Below are positions 26,260 through 34,534 of a stretch of 64,000 nucleotides of DNA, in pieces. Under the pieces are notes generated by a model. That model made no database searches and was not told the DNA's origin. It saw only the letters and a program-made list of their open reading frames with translations. How positions within the stretch are numbered: position 1 is the first letter of the stretch; each line of letters opens with the position of its first letter. The translations under genes were made by a program, and so were the position numbers. Source of the DNA: an uncultured Mycobacterium sp. (GTDB taxonomy: Bacteria; Actinomycetota; Actinomycetes; Mycobacteriales; Mycobacteriaceae); NCBI GenBank assembly GCA_900078375.1, contig FLQS01000056.1:110767-174766 (forward strand). The letters are read 5' to 3'.

Positions 26260-27147
26260 CTAGGCCGCAGGCTTGAGATAGGTGATGAGGTTGACGTCGC
26301 AGTACTCGTCGGCGAACATCCCCCGGCATCCCCGCAGGTACCTCATGTAGCGGTCGTAGACCTCTTCGGATTGGATCTCGATTGCCTTGTCCCGGCTGGC
26401 TTCCAGAGCATCGCCCCAGATGCCGAGCGTCTTGATGTAGTGCGGCCGCAGCGAGAGTACTTCGGGCACTGTGAATCCGGCGGCCTCGCCGTGTTCCTGC
26501 ATCATGGTGGCTGTCGGGATCCGGCCGCCCGGGAAGATCTCGGTGATGATGAACTTGACGAACCGCAGTGCTTCGAACGTGATTTTCTTGCCACGTTCGG
26601 CCATGTCGTACGGGTGGTAACTCGTGGTGCTCTGGATCGTCATCCGTCCGTCGTCGGGCAGGATGTTGAAGCAGTTCTTGAAGAAGTCGTCGTAGCGCTC
26701 GAAGCCGAAGTGTTCGAAAGCCTCGATCGACACGATGCGGTCGACGGGTTCACTGAACTCCTCCCAGCCGTGCAGCTGGACGTCATGGGTGCGCGCGGAG
26801 TCGACCTGGTCGAGAAGCTTCGTCGTGTGCGCGTGTTGGTTGTTGGACAGCGTGAGCCCGATGACGTTGACGTCGTACTTCTCCATCGCGCGTTTCATGG
26901 TGGCGCCCCACCCGCAGCCGATGTCGAGCAACGTCATTCCCGGCTGCAGATCGAGCTTGTTCAGGTTCAGATCGATCTTGGCGATCTGCGCTTCTTCCAG
27001 CGAGAGGTCCGCGGGTTCGAAGTAGGCGCAGCTGTACGTCCGGCTCGGATCCTGAAACAGGCCGAAAAAGTCGTCGGACAGATCGTAATGAGCCTGGATG
27101 TCCTCAAAGTGGGGCCGCATCTTCGAGGTGGGCCTTTTGTCGGGCAT
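26260..27147 (-). CDS. Mycolic acid cyclopropane synthase-family methyltransferase
   Basis: A 295-residue SAM-dependent methyltransferase of the CmaA/MmaA/PcaA/UmaA family, which adds methyl-derived groups to double bonds of mycolic-acid chains on acyl carrier. Family features are the N-terminal HYDLSDDFFGLFQDPSRTYSCAYF, SAM motif LLDIGCGWGATMKRA, the E-binding VSIEAFEHFG, and C-terminal SLRPHYIKTLGIWGDALE and YDRYMRYLRGCRGMF. The full family length (about 290) and active-site residues appear complete. Which mycolate position it modifies (cis or trans cyclopropane, or methyl branch with oxygen) cannot be told from sequence. The gene stands alone. Confidence 0.92.
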   Translation of the reverse strand: MPDKRPTSKMRPHFEDIQAHYDLSDDFFGLFQDPSRTYSCAYFEPADLSLEEAQIAKIDLNLNKLDLQPGMTLLDIGCGWGATMKRAMEKYDVNVIGLTLSNNQHAHTTKLLDQVDSARTHDVQLHGWEEFSEPVDRIVSIEAFEHFGFERYDDFFKNCFNILPDDGRMTIQSTTSYHPYDMAERGKKITFEALRFVKFIITEIFPGGRIPTATMMQEHGEAAGFTVPEVLSLRPHYIKTLGIWGDALEASRDKAIEIQSEEVYDRYMRYLRGCRGMFADEYCDVNLITYLKPAA

Positions 27148-27219
27148 GGCGCCTCCCGCCGTAGGGGCTGGTTGGTCCGCACCCTACGCCGGTAGGCATC
27201 CGCCGATCGGCCGATTCGG

Positions 27220-28032
27220 CTACCGCGCCGACACCAAAGCCGACCTCCGTCGCATCGACGGTGACAGCACCGACAGGCACGCCCAGGTTGCGCCGATCGT
27301 GATCCACATCAACGCCTGGTTCACCAGCGAATACACTCGGAATTCGCCCAGTACCTGGGCCGGAAAGCCCTCGACCACAATGCCGTCGGGCCCGCTGATC
27401 GGCCCCGGAACCTCGTGGAAGCTGGGTAACAACACGAACGCGACGAGCATGACCACGACGTATCCGCCCACCGCCACGGCCGTCGCCGGCCAACTCCCCC
27501 ACCGACGCGACCATGCCAACCCGGCCGCCACTGCCACGCAGGCAGCCACCACCGAGATCACGGTGAGCGTCAGGAACGCCGAACTTCGCGCTCCGATGGT
27601 CTCTTCCAGCCCGACAGTGGGCGGATTCGCCGGATATTTCAGGGCCGGGACCAACGCGATCGCCGCGAACATTCCCGCCGAGAGCAATAGAGCCAGACCG
27701 GTGGGATCGGCCGTGGCGCCTCGCCGCTCAAGCACAGTGCGAATCATGGTGTAGGCCACCGCAAACAGCACACCCATCGCGACCGTGAAAGCGATGACCC
27801 CGACTGCGGCACCGAAGTTCTCCTGCACCGACCGGGTGAACAGCTCGTGACCATGTTCATGATCGCCCCCAGCGAGCTGGGCCTCGGCGTGCTCGCGTTC
27901 CCCTTCGTAGTCCACCGCGGCACTGATCAACGGCTCGATCATCACTCGGCTGAACGCGAAGCTGACGATGCCGCCGACTACGCCCGGTACGAGATACCGC
28001 AGCATAGGCGGCAATTCGACGTTCAGTGGCAC
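27220..28032 (-). CDS. cbtA: Cobalt transporter subunit CbtA
   Basis: A 270-residue membrane protein of the CbtA family (five or six hydrophobic segments, first YLVPGVVGGIVSFAFSRV). A His-rich loop (GGDHEHGHELF) fits metal binding. CbtA with CbtB forms a predicted cobalt import system, often under cobalamin control. Here it is the last gene of the nitrile-hydratase operon, so its task is probably to supply cobalt to that enzyme. It overlaps cbtB by about 10 bases (GTG 28032; ATG 28005 is an alternative start). Confidence 0.88.
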   Translation of the reverse strand: MPLNVELPPMLRYLVPGVVGGIVSFAFSRVMIEPLISAAVDYEGEREHAEAQLAGGDHEHGHELFTRSVQENFGAAVGVIAFTVAMGVLFAVAYTMIRTVLERRGATADPTGLALLLSAGMFAAIALVPALKYPANPPTVGLEETIGARSSAFLTLTVISVVAACVAVAAGLAWSRRWGSWPATAVAVGGYVVVMLVAFVLLPSFHEVPGPISGPDGIVVEGFPAQVLGEFRVYSLVNQALMWITIGATWACLSVLSPSMRRRSALVSAR

Positions 28033-28247
28033 GGGAACCCCAGCAGGTGGCGCGCGTCGTGCACGAACTCGTGGACATGGGTGTCGGAACCGAATACCGA
28101 CACCGCGCCTTGGTCGTAGCCGACGAAGTAGTAGACGATCAGCGCGAGCAGTATCAGGACCGCCAACTGGAGCGGGATAGCAAGACTCGCTGCGACCGCA
28201 CGCAGGTCAGCGCGCGGGACACCGAGGGCGGGATTGGCATCGTTCAT
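28023..28247 (-). CDS. cbtB: Cobalt transporter subunit CbtB
   Basis: A 74-residue single-span membrane protein. The hydrophobic helix LQLAVLILLALIVYYFVG is followed by the typical metal-binding end HVHEFVHDARHLLGFPCH, with five histidines and a terminal Cys-His. This is the hallmark of CbtB. The gene lies 18 bases behind the nitrile hydratase activator and overlaps cbtA. Confidence 0.9.
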   Translation of the reverse strand: MNDANPALGVPRADLRAVAASLAIPLQLAVLILLALIVYYFVGYDQGAVSVFGSDTHVHEFVHDARHLLGFPCH

Positions 28248-28265
28248 CGGAAAGTCCTCGCTGTT

Positions 28266-28577
28266 CTAGTGGTCGTGGTCGTGGGCGATGGCGTGATCAT
28301 TGGCGTCGGTGAGCGGCGGCGCGGTCAACAGCTCGTGACGGTCGACAAGTTTCTCGAGCGTCGCGACCCAGTGGTCGTAGTACTCCCACTCCCCCCGTTC
28401 GGGTTCGGGCGTGGCTTCCCACTCCCCGATCGTCGCGATCAGGGTCTCCTGGAACTCACTCCACGGGTAGTGCCGGAACTCCGACAGCGCGAGCGCAAGC
28501 CCGAAAGCGCGACGCTGCCACTCGTGGTCGAACTGCGGCGCCGCCTGATCGGTGGTGCACGTCTCATGCAACTTCAT
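28266..28577 (-). CDS. Nitrile hydratase accessory/activator protein
   Basis: A 103-residue protein similar to the beta-subunit-like activators of cobalt nitrile hydratases (NhlE/P14K type), which help load cobalt into the alpha subunit. Core segment: FDHEWQRRAFGLALALSEFR and YPWSEFQETLIATIGEWE, with YYDHWVATLEKLV. The C-terminus ends AIAHDHDH, a His tail suited to cobalt handling. The start is ATG 28577, which overlaps the stop of the alpha-subunit gene (ATGA); the frame is open further upstream but inside that gene. Confidence 0.88.
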   Translation of the reverse strand: MKLHETCTTDQAAPQFDHEWQRRAFGLALALSEFRHYPWSEFQETLIATIGEWEATPEPERGEWEYYDHWVATLEKLVDRHELLTAPPLTDANDHAIAHDHDH

Positions 28578-29194
28578 GACGCCGGACCAGCCAATGCCAC
28601 GCCGATCATCGCCTCGGTGGTCACCAGATCCATCAGCATCTCGTCGGTGAAATCCTCGGTGCCGGCGGGCCTTTCGGGGATGACGAACCAACGCGAGTGG
28701 CCGCTGGAGTCCCACACCTTGATCTCGGTGTCGGCCGACAGATCAACTCCTACCTCAGCGAGCACCTTGCGCGGTTCGCGGGCGGCCCGCGACCGGAACG
28801 TCGGATCCTTGTACCAGTACGGCGGCAGCCCGAGCACCGGCCAGGGGAAGCAGGAGCACAGTGTGCAGATCACCAGGTTGTGCACCCCGGGCGTATTGGC
28901 GACGGCCTGCAGGTGCTCACCCTCAGCACCCGCCATACCGTCGGGCAGGTTCAGTTCGGCGACGGCCGCGGGGGTGTCGACGATGACCTTTGCGGCGAAT
29001 TCCGGATCAGTCCAAGCCTTTACGACGATCTTCTTACCGTTGAGTGGGGTCATCTCCGTCTCGAAGTAGGCGAGCACCTTGTCGACGGTTTGCGGTGTGA
29101 TGACGCCCTTCTCGATGAGCAGCGACTCCAAGGCTGCCACCTGCTTGGCGCTGATCTCCTCGCGGTCGGGCGGGTAGGCGAACTGGCCGGTCAT
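28574..29194 (-). CDS. nthA: Nitrile hydratase alpha subunit, cobalt type
   Basis: A 206-residue subunit that carries the metal centre for hydration of nitriles to amides in the cytoplasm. The claw motif is Cys110-Thr-Leu-Cys113-Ser114-Cys115 (CTLCSC); Thr after the first Cys marks the cobalt type, while iron enzymes have Ser there. Downstream PYWYKDPTFRSRAAREPRKVL is the usual substrate-pocket and beta-contact segment. The order beta-alpha-activator matches cobalt-dependent enzymes of Rhodococcus and Pseudonocardia. It overlaps nthB by 4 bases. Two Cys of the motif should be post-translationally oxidised in the active enzyme (family knowledge). Confidence 0.95.
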   Translation of the reverse strand: MTGQFAYPPDREEISAKQVAALESLLIEKGVITPQTVDKVLAYFETEMTPLNGKKIVVKAWTDPEFAAKVIVDTPAAVAELNLPDGMAGAEGEHLQAVANTPGVHNLVICTLCSCFPWPVLGLPPYWYKDPTFRSRAAREPRKVLAEVGVDLSADTEIKVWDSSGHSRWFVIPERPAGTEDFTDEMLMDLVTTEAMIGVALAGPAS

Positions 29195-29928
29195 GCTTCC
29201 TCCTCGATCGGTGCCAAATAGGCTTCGAACAGCTCGGCGTAGAGCCTCAACGGGCCGCCCTCGGCGCGCGCGCCCCAGATTTCGGCCGGGTCGAATTCGA
29301 CGATGTAGATCGGCATCGGGTCACCGATCCCGTCGCCGGTGTGGGTGAAGTAGCCGTAGTCGCCCTCGAAGACACGTTCCACGATGCCGACCCGTTCACG
29401 CAGGTACCCCGGCAGCCGGCTGTGCGCGTCGGCGGGCACGTTGGTGATGCGCACCGTAGAGCCGACCGCGAACTTCGGGTGCGCGACGTCACGACGCGGG
29501 CTGTCGCCGAGGCGGAGATAAGCGATCACCTGATCGTCGATCGCCGGCAGGTCCTCCGCAGCAGCGGCCGGGGCGAGCTCGGCAATTCGTTCAGCGAGTT
29601 CCTCTTCGGTGACGTAACCCTTGTCGACAAAGAACTGGGTGATGCCACCCAACCACTTCTCGTAATAGCGGAACTTGAAGTAGTCGAAGGGGTTCATCGC
29701 CTCGGCGCCGGTGCGCAGGTCAGCCCACGTCCACTCATCTTTGAAAGCCGTTGGCACTTCGTCGATCGGGTACTCCGGCAACGCCGAGCCGAGATGGTTC
29801 GACAACCCCATCATCGCGACGTGGATGCCGAAGATGCGCTTCTCCCAATCTTCAACGAAGACACGCTTTTCCAGCGTCAGCGGCTCGGGCAGGCCTTCGA
29901 GGCCACCGAGATAGTGTTGCAGTTTCAT
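29191..29928 (-). CDS. nthB: Nitrile hydratase beta subunit
   Basis: A 245-residue subunit that forms half the active-site channel. The N-terminus MKLQHYLGGLEGL is typical, the middle has YFKFRYYEKWLGGITQFFVDKG, and the C-terminal SH3-like barrel has VGIVERVFEGDYGYFTHTGD and YIVEFDPAEIWG. The conserved Arg residues that touch the alpha-subunit claw are in the YYEKW-to-barrel region. The ATG at 29928 overlaps the stop of the upstream DUF1097 gene by one base (TGATG), so the whole operon is translationally chained. Confidence 0.93.
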   Translation of the reverse strand: MKLQHYLGGLEGLPEPLTLEKRVFVEDWEKRIFGIHVAMMGLSNHLGSALPEYPIDEVPTAFKDEWTWADLRTGAEAMNPFDYFKFRYYEKWLGGITQFFVDKGYVTEEELAERIAELAPAAAAEDLPAIDDQVIAYLRLGDSPRRDVAHPKFAVGSTVRITNVPADAHSRLPGYLRERVGIVERVFEGDYGYFTHTGDGIGDPMPIYIVEFDPAEIWGARAEGGPLRLYAELFEAYLAPIEEEA

Positions 29929-30452
29929 CAGGCAGGGCTTCCTTCCGTGGGGGCGGTCTCCGTGCTGGCGCTCTTGGTCATGACCGTCGCGAGATATTCG
30001 GAGAGCAGTCCGAAGGATGCCCCGAGGACACAGGCCACGATGGCGACGAGGCCGGGGTGGGAAATGGTGGTGACCGTGACGTCGTTGCCCTTACCGGCCA
30101 CCGTCGAGACGGTGGAGGCGAAGCCGACGACGACGGCGGGAGTGGTGGCCAGCAGCGGCACCCACGACGCCTGCACCATCACCGCGCTGCCAACGCCGAC
30201 CGCGATGGCGGTGACCAGCAGGCTGCCACCCATCAGGTACGCGGCGTACAGGCTGGCCGACGCGATCACCACGCCGACGATGTTCGACGACACCGATCGA
30301 ATCCACCCCGCCACGCCGCCGCCGACGAAGAAGAACGACGCCCAGGCCAGGAAGACGACCCAGATCGGCACCGTGATGAGTTCGGCGGTCACCGCGACCG
30401 CCACCCCGCCGAGGACGCCGATGCTCAGCGTCAAGGCTGTCCGAGAATCCAT
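29928..30452 (-). CDS. DUF1097-like membrane protein, first gene of the nitrile hydratase operon
   Basis: A 174-residue protein with five hydrophobic segments (TALTLSIGVLGGVAVAV, WVVFLAWASFFFVGGGVAGW and later ones), typical of DUF1097. The ATG at 30452 has a good AGAAGGTGAG site. A Thr/Ser/Glu tail forms the C-terminus. As the promoter-proximal gene chained to nthB by a one-base overlap, it may transport the nitrile or amide, or help cobalt entry; this is inference. No enzyme motif is seen. Confidence 0.75.
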   Translation of the reverse strand: MDSRTALTLSIGVLGGVAVAVTAELITVPIWVVFLAWASFFFVGGGVAGWIRSVSSNIVGVVIASASLYAAYLMGGSLLVTAIAVGVGSAVMVQASWVPLLATTPAVVVGFASTVSTVAGKGNDVTVTTISHPGLVAIVACVLGASFGLLSEYLATVMTKSASTETAPTEGSPA

Positions 30453-30482
30453 ACGCTCACCTTCTGGGCAACAGGGGTAATG

Positions 30483-30508
30483 ACTTCGCTGCGGCGCCGG
30501 AGCGAAGT
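30483..30508. promoter_or_regulatory. Inverted repeat in the nthB-operon/GlxA-regulator intergenic region
   Basis: The 8-base arms acttcgct and agcgaagt are perfectly complementary with a 10-base spacer that itself contains ggcgcc. The element lies 31 bases before the start of the nitrile hydratase operon in the 246-base divergent region. It could be an operator, possibly for the AraC-type regulator encoded opposite, or a leader hairpin. Confidence 0.4.
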
Positions 30509-30698
30509 ACGGTGAAATCAGGTTCGTGGCAGTGGGTTTCAGTGGTGTTACGCCCGGATTGCTCTGCCCGTCAGGTCCGGACACGAATCGCGCAATTCCG
30601 GACCTCACCCCGCTGGCCCCGCCGCCCACATTGCCGTCGCACCGGACTCCCGCTACGTTGACCTCACCTCAGGTGGGGTCACCGAAAGGCAGCACCGA

Positions 30699-31778
30699 GT
30701 GTCAGACGAGCACCGATCGCAGCGGCCACCCGTCGCTGGGCGCCGGCCCGCGGAAGCGCAGGGATCGACGACGCCCAAGATCGTCGTGTTCGCGTTGTAC
30801 GACAAGGTGACGTTGCAGGACGTGGCCGCGCCGCTCGAAATATTCGCGCGTGCAAATGATTTCGGTGCACAGTACCGAGTCATCCTGGCCTCGCCGACCG
30901 GTGAGGCCGTTGCCACGACGTCGTTCGTCTCGTTGAACGTGGACATGCCACTGGCCGAGGTGCCGGACCGGATCGACACGCTGATCGTGCCGGGCGGGGT
31001 GCCGCCCGACTTCTCCTTTACACCCGGCGAGCACGACATTCCCGAAGAGCAGACGCCGGACGTCGTCGCGGCGGCCTTGCAGATGGTCGGCGAGCTGGCG
31101 CCACGGGCTCGGCGGATCGCCTCGGTGTGCACCGGCGCGTTCGTGTTGGCCTCCCTCGGCTTGCTGGACGGCCGGCGCGCGACCACGCATTGGGCGCACT
31201 GCCAGGAGCTGGCCCGCACCTACCCCGAGATCGAGGTGGTGCCGGATTCGCTGTTCGTGCAGGACGGGCCCTACATCACCGGGGCGGGGATCAGCGCGGG
31301 CGTCGACCTCGGTCTGGCGATGGTGGAAAGCGACTACGGTCCCGACGTGGCCCGGCGGGTGGCGCGGTGGATGGTGGTGTTCCTGCAGCGCCCGGGTGGT
31401 CAAGCCCAGTTCAGCGTCTGGACCGAGGCGGCCCTGCCGGCATCGAGCGGGCTGCGCGAGATCCTCGACGCGGTGGTCGCCGATCCGGGTGCCGATCACT
31501 CCATCGCGGCGATGGCGGACCGCGCCGCGGTCAGCGAGCGGCACTTGGTACGCATGTTCCACGATCAGGTCGGGTTGACCCCGGCCCGGTTCGTCGAGCA
31601 GGCGCGACTGGAGGCGGCGAAGGTGATGCTGGCGACCGGTGATAGCGGTCAGGAAGCCGTCGCTCGGCGGGCCGGTTTCGGATCGGCGGACACCATGCGG
31701 CGTACCTTCCGCCGCGCGCTGGGTGTCTCACCCAGCACGTACCGGAGTCGATTCCGGACGACGGGGATCCATCGCTAG
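30699..31778 (+). CDS. GlxA-family transcriptional regulator (DJ-1/PfpI domain plus AraC helix-turn-helix)
   Basis: A 359-residue regulator. Residues about 25-215 form a DJ-1/PfpI-like sensor (IVVFALYDKVTLQDVAAPLE, LIVPGG, and IASVCTGAF with the nucleophile-elbow Cys). Residues 245-355 form the AraC double helix-turn-helix (IAAMADRAAVSERHLVRMF and EAVARRAGFGSADTMRRTF, then RRALGVSPSTYRSRF). GTG 30699 is preceded by AAAGGCAG. It is divergent from the cobalt nitrile hydratase operon and is its likely regulator, as AraC-type proteins control several nitrile-degradation genes; the inducer is unknown. Confidence 0.88.
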   Translation: MSDEHRSQRPPVAGRRPAEAQGSTTPKIVVFALYDKVTLQDVAAPLEIFARANDFGAQYRVILASPTGEAVATTSFVSLNVDMPLAEVPDRIDTLIVPGGVPPDFSFTPGEHDIPEEQTPDVVAAALQMVGELAPRARRIASVCTGAFVLASLGLLDGRRATTHWAHCQELARTYPEIEVVPDSLFVQDGPYITGAGISAGVDLGLAMVESDYGPDVARRVARWMVVFLQRPGGQAQFSVWTEAALPASSGLREILDAVVADPGADHSIAAMADRAAVSERHLVRMFHDQVGLTPARFVEQARLEAAKVMLATGDSGQEAVARRAGFGSADTMRRTFRRALGVSPSTYRSRFRTTGIHR

Positions 31779-31815
31779 TTTTGTGGCGGTCCAGTCGTCG
31801 CGCGACGTGGTTACT

Positions 31816-32031
31816 TCACCCGCACGATATCGTGGGCGCGGAGCCCCAGCCGTTGCAGCTGGAACTAGACGCCTCGGTGTCGCACGTGATGCTGACAGTC
31901 TGCCCACAGCAGGTGAATGTGTGGGTCCAACTTTTATCCCCGCGCAGTCTGTGGGTAATCACGTATCCCTGGTCGGCCGGGCGTATGTCGAATTCCACAT
32001 CCGTGTCTTTTCCTAGCGAACGAACCTCCAT
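31816..32031 (-). CDS. Small cysteine-containing hypothetical protein
   Basis: A 71-residue protein starting at ATG 32031, nine bases after AAGGAG (an ATG at 32040 touches that site and is less likely). It reads MEVRSLGKDTDVEFDIRP and contains WTHTFTCCGQTVSITCD, so five cysteines in the C-terminal half could bind metal or make disulfides. No signal peptide or known family is seen. The surrounding 31.8-32.3 kb stretch is lower in GC than its flanks, suggesting acquired DNA. A second small zinc-finger gene follows upstream on the same strand. Confidence 0.55.
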   Translation of the reverse strand: MEVRSLGKDTDVEFDIRPADQGYVITHRLRGDKSWTHTFTCCGQTVSITCDTEASSSSCNGWGSAPTISCG

Positions 32032-32146
32032 CGCCACCATCTCCTTGTATCACGGTGCAACTTTGTGTCTCGCTTACATCGACGATCGGGCCAGAATTCC
32101 CGAGATAGAGATGGTGTTGTACCCAATCCCTTTGAACCGGAGGCCC

Positions 32147-32341
32147 TTAGCAGTCGGGGCAGTCAACCTCAACTGACGTATAGATGTACTTGTCACCGCC
32201 GCACGTCTGACACGTACGGCCAAGGTGGGTGCCAGTGCCCTCACATGAAGGACAGGTCTCCTTTTCCTTCTTTACGATGCGCCCTTTTCCTTTACATGTC
32301 TGGCATGTCATGTGGCCGACGGTAATCACCCGGTATGCCAC
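32147..32341 (-). CDS. Small DnaJ-type zinc-finger protein
   Basis: A 64-residue protein made almost entirely of CxxCxGxG-like motifs: CQTCKGKGRI, CPSCEGTGTH, CQTCGGDKYI and a final CPDC. Four Cys pairs can bind two zinc ions as in the central domain of DnaJ or in BSD2-type chaperones, but the J domain and C-terminal domains are missing. GTG 32341 or ATG 32311 may be the start; neither has a clear ribosome site. It lies in a low-GC accessory stretch and is reminiscent of small phage or plasmid proteins. Confidence 0.65.
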   Translation of the reverse strand: MAYRVITVGHMTCQTCKGKGRIVKKEKETCPSCEGTGTHLGRTCQTCGGDKYIYTSVEVDCPDC

Positions 32342-32442
32342 GACGTAGGGCCCAAGGTCCTGTTTCGGTGGGACAAGAGAACGCTGCGATCATCCCGAGT
32401 CAGGCGGTTTCCCGGCGACCGATCGCGGGCATTAAGAAGCGC

Positions 32443-32670
32443 ATGGATACCCTGCCGCGACTCCGGCACGCCGAGCACCGGATCGTGAAAATTCAGCGAC
32501 GGGTGTGGCTGGCTCAGGTGCTGATGTGGCCGACGATCATCGTCGGGGCGTTGTTGTCGGCCGGCGCGCTGATGTGGTTCCTTCGGCGCCGCTCCGCGGG
32601 TGGCCGGCACGAAATGCCGGATCTCCCCGGAGCGCACGAGGCAGGCGCGGTTGGGTCAACTACTGGCTGA
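32443..32670 (+). CDS. Small single-span membrane protein
   Basis: A 75-residue protein from ATG 32443 with a modest AAGAAG site. The frame is open to 32335, with GTG 32368 as another option. After a basic N-terminal part (RHAEHRIVKIQRR) comes one clear membrane helix (VLMWPTIIVGALLSAGALMWF), then Arg residues and a hydrophilic tail. No family is recognised. It ends 11 bases into the convergent epimerase gene. Confidence 0.5.
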   Translation: MDTLPRLRHAEHRIVKIQRRVWLAQVLMWPTIIVGALLSAGALMWFLRRRSAGGRHEMPDLPGAHEAGAVGSTTG

Positions 32671-33562
32671 CTAGCTCCGGATGGAATGTGGCAGCCATCC
32701 GGCGCATGCCATCGCGCCAGTCGACGGTCGTGCCTCCGATGAGCTCGTGCATCTTGGTGACGTCCAACGGATTTCCGCGCAACGTCTGCTCCGTCTCTTC
32801 GAACACCGGCTCCTTGCCGACGAGCGAGCCGAGGTAGGTGCACCATTCTTGGAGGCTGACGAATTGGTCGCCACCCCAGTTGACGGTGGTAACCGGAACT
32901 GAGGCCACCTCAAGCAGTTTCGGGATCATCGCGATGATGTCGTCTTCGTGGATCGGGTTGTACACGGCGGGTCCGCCGGGCGGGACAGGGATGGGCATGT
33001 CGCCGAGCATCATGTCCAGGTGGAAGAGCGGCCAGCCACCGTTGTTTCCGTACGGGACGTTGAGGCGGGCAATGGTCGCCGGTACTCCGAGAGCGCGTGC
33101 CATCGTCGCGACAACGACTTCCCCGGCGATCTTGGTGATGGAGTAAGTGGGAAGCAGAGGCTTGTGGTTGTCGCCGAGAACGGTGCGCTCGGTGCGGTGT
33201 TCGTCGCCCGGCGGATCGTAGACGGCCCCGGATGAACAGTGCAGGAACGCTTTCGCGCCGCGGCAATGTGCCATGAGAAGACCTGCCGATTCCGCGTTGG
33301 CCGCCATGTCCTTGTCCCACCGGCCGCTTTTCGCCACGCCCAGGTTGAGGACGTAGTCGAAGTCCGACGGGAGGCCGGTGAAGTCGCCCGCAGCCATGTT
33401 GACGGCCTCGCATCGGACGTCGGCCTTCTCGAGGCGTTCACGCGCCGCAGCGTCGGTGAAGCGGGCGATGCCCCACACCTCGTTGTCGGCCGCCAGGGCC
33501 AGGGCGATAGGGACGGCAACCTGGCCGCTTGCTCCGGTGATCAAGATCTTGGATCCGCGCAT
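32660..33562 (-). CDS. NAD(P)-dependent epimerase/dehydratase
   Basis: A 300-residue extended short-chain dehydrogenase. The Rossmann motif is ITGASGQVA (GxxGxxG form), the catalytic group is Ser in LHCSSGAVYD with YSITK (Tyr-x3-Lys) about 30 residues later. Substrate-binding C-terminal part: NPIHEDDIIAMIPKL and the LDVTKMHELIGGTTVDW end typical of sugar-nucleotide or related epimerases. The substrate is unknown. A partial tRNA sequence lies about 50 bases before its start. Confidence 0.85.
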   Translation of the reverse strand: MRGSKILITGASGQVAVPIALALAADNEVWGIARFTDAAARERLEKADVRCEAVNMAAGDFTGLPSDFDYVLNLGVAKSGRWDKDMAANAESAGLLMAHCRGAKAFLHCSSGAVYDPPGDEHRTERTVLGDNHKPLLPTYSITKIAGEVVVATMARALGVPATIARLNVPYGNNGGWPLFHLDMMLGDMPIPVPPGGPAVYNPIHEDDIIAMIPKLLEVASVPVTTVNWGGDQFVSLQEWCTYLGSLVGKEPVFEETEQTLRGNPLDVTKMHELIGGTTVDWRDGMRRMAATFHPELVSQ

Positions 33563-33611
33563 CGGCTGATGGTAGGCAGCTAGCCGGCTAGTGGCAGGGA
33601 TTTGTCCCGAA

Positions 33612-33640
33612 GTGCCCCCAGTCGGACTCGAACCGACACT
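33612..33640 (-). repeat. Partial tRNA 3' end (T-arm and acceptor), copy 1
   Basis: This 29-base block is identical to the T-arm plus acceptor 3' strand of the intact tRNA at 44056-44131; similarity continues weakly to 33649 (gtgcgga after a two-base insertion). No 5' acceptor strand is found in the next 120 bases, so it cannot form a tRNA. It is best explained as an attachment-site remnant left by an integrative element. Confidence 0.65.
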
Positions 33641-33807
33641 CTGTGCGGAGCACGGGCGAGGCGCTTCCGACTACTTAGGCGAAACAGCTCGCCGACACGC
33701 GCATATCGACTGCAACGCCTGTTGTGCCACCTGAAGCACTCCTGACCCGTCATTGTCTGCAGCCGGTTCATAGCTGAACAAAATGATTGCGGATCAACGA
33801 ATCTGCG

Positions 33808-34300
33808 TCAGGCAAGTGCCCGCTCCAGTATGTCGGTGTAGGCCTTCGGAGTGATCTCATTGACACGGCGGCCAAACGGCCGCTCGTAGCGAGGAATGTC
33901 ATGTCCCCCTCTGGGTCGGATCGTTTTCGGCGCTGAGGACCACGACGCGACCCTTCCATCCCTGGAATGCGGCAGCGTTGACGGCCTTTGTGCGGATCGG
34001 ATCGGCGGCTACGGCAAAATGCGACACCACGTCGGCGCGGCACAACTCCTGCTGGACGACCGTGGTGATGACATCCGCCAACTCGGTCCGCTGCGGCTGG
34101 GGTAGCTCAGCAACCACGGTTAGTGGCAAAAGTCCCTGACCAGTAGCCAATAGTCCCGCTCGTTCGACGGCCTGACTTTTGGCACGACGATTGTCGATGC
34201 AGCCGTTCCCGAGCAAAGCCCTCGGCCAGCGCACGGACGGGTTGATCGACGACTGGGACGACACGCGATGATCGAATGCTTATGGGACAGAAGGCATACC
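33808..34300 (-). pseudogene. Decayed alpha/beta hydrolase gene
   Basis: On the minus strand several frames each carry pieces of one alpha/beta hydrolase. A middle piece (about 33899-34140) reads ELPQPQRTELADVITTVV and GWKGRVVVLSAENDPTQRG, i.e. the acid-residue strand. The next piece, one base out of phase, reads GHDIPRYERPFGRRVNEITP and ends at the stop 33808. An upstream piece near 34270 reads VVDQPVRALAEGFARERLH. The missing nucleophile region and at least two frameshifts show that it is dead. It lies between a tRNA-end remnant and a small membrane-protein gene. Confidence 0.55.
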
Positions 34301-34534
34301 GAGTTAGTAACCGCAAACAGTGGAAGACTCGGATCGCCATTCCGCGAGCCAGAAAATGGCGAAACCACAACGAGCCAAGGGCCCATCATGGGTCTCCAGG
34401 TCCAGGGCGATTCGATTAGGTACACCCGGCATGAGCGGATGGGACCAACGGCCCTGCTCGAATTGGGGCGGGCGACGTAGCCTCGCACTTAGGGAGCAGC
34501 GCAGGGTGTGGCGCTCTAGTTTGAGGAGAATGTC
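34301..34534. other. Leader region of the 34.5-37.4 kb gene group
   Basis: No gene is supportable here. The stretch probably contains the promoter for the small membrane protein and the hydrolase/ligase pair that follow on the plus strand. Confidence 0.25.

Noticed and set aside
33612..33735. A second complete tRNA gene
   Set aside because: Only the 3' half is present; no partner for the acceptor strand is found within 120 bases.
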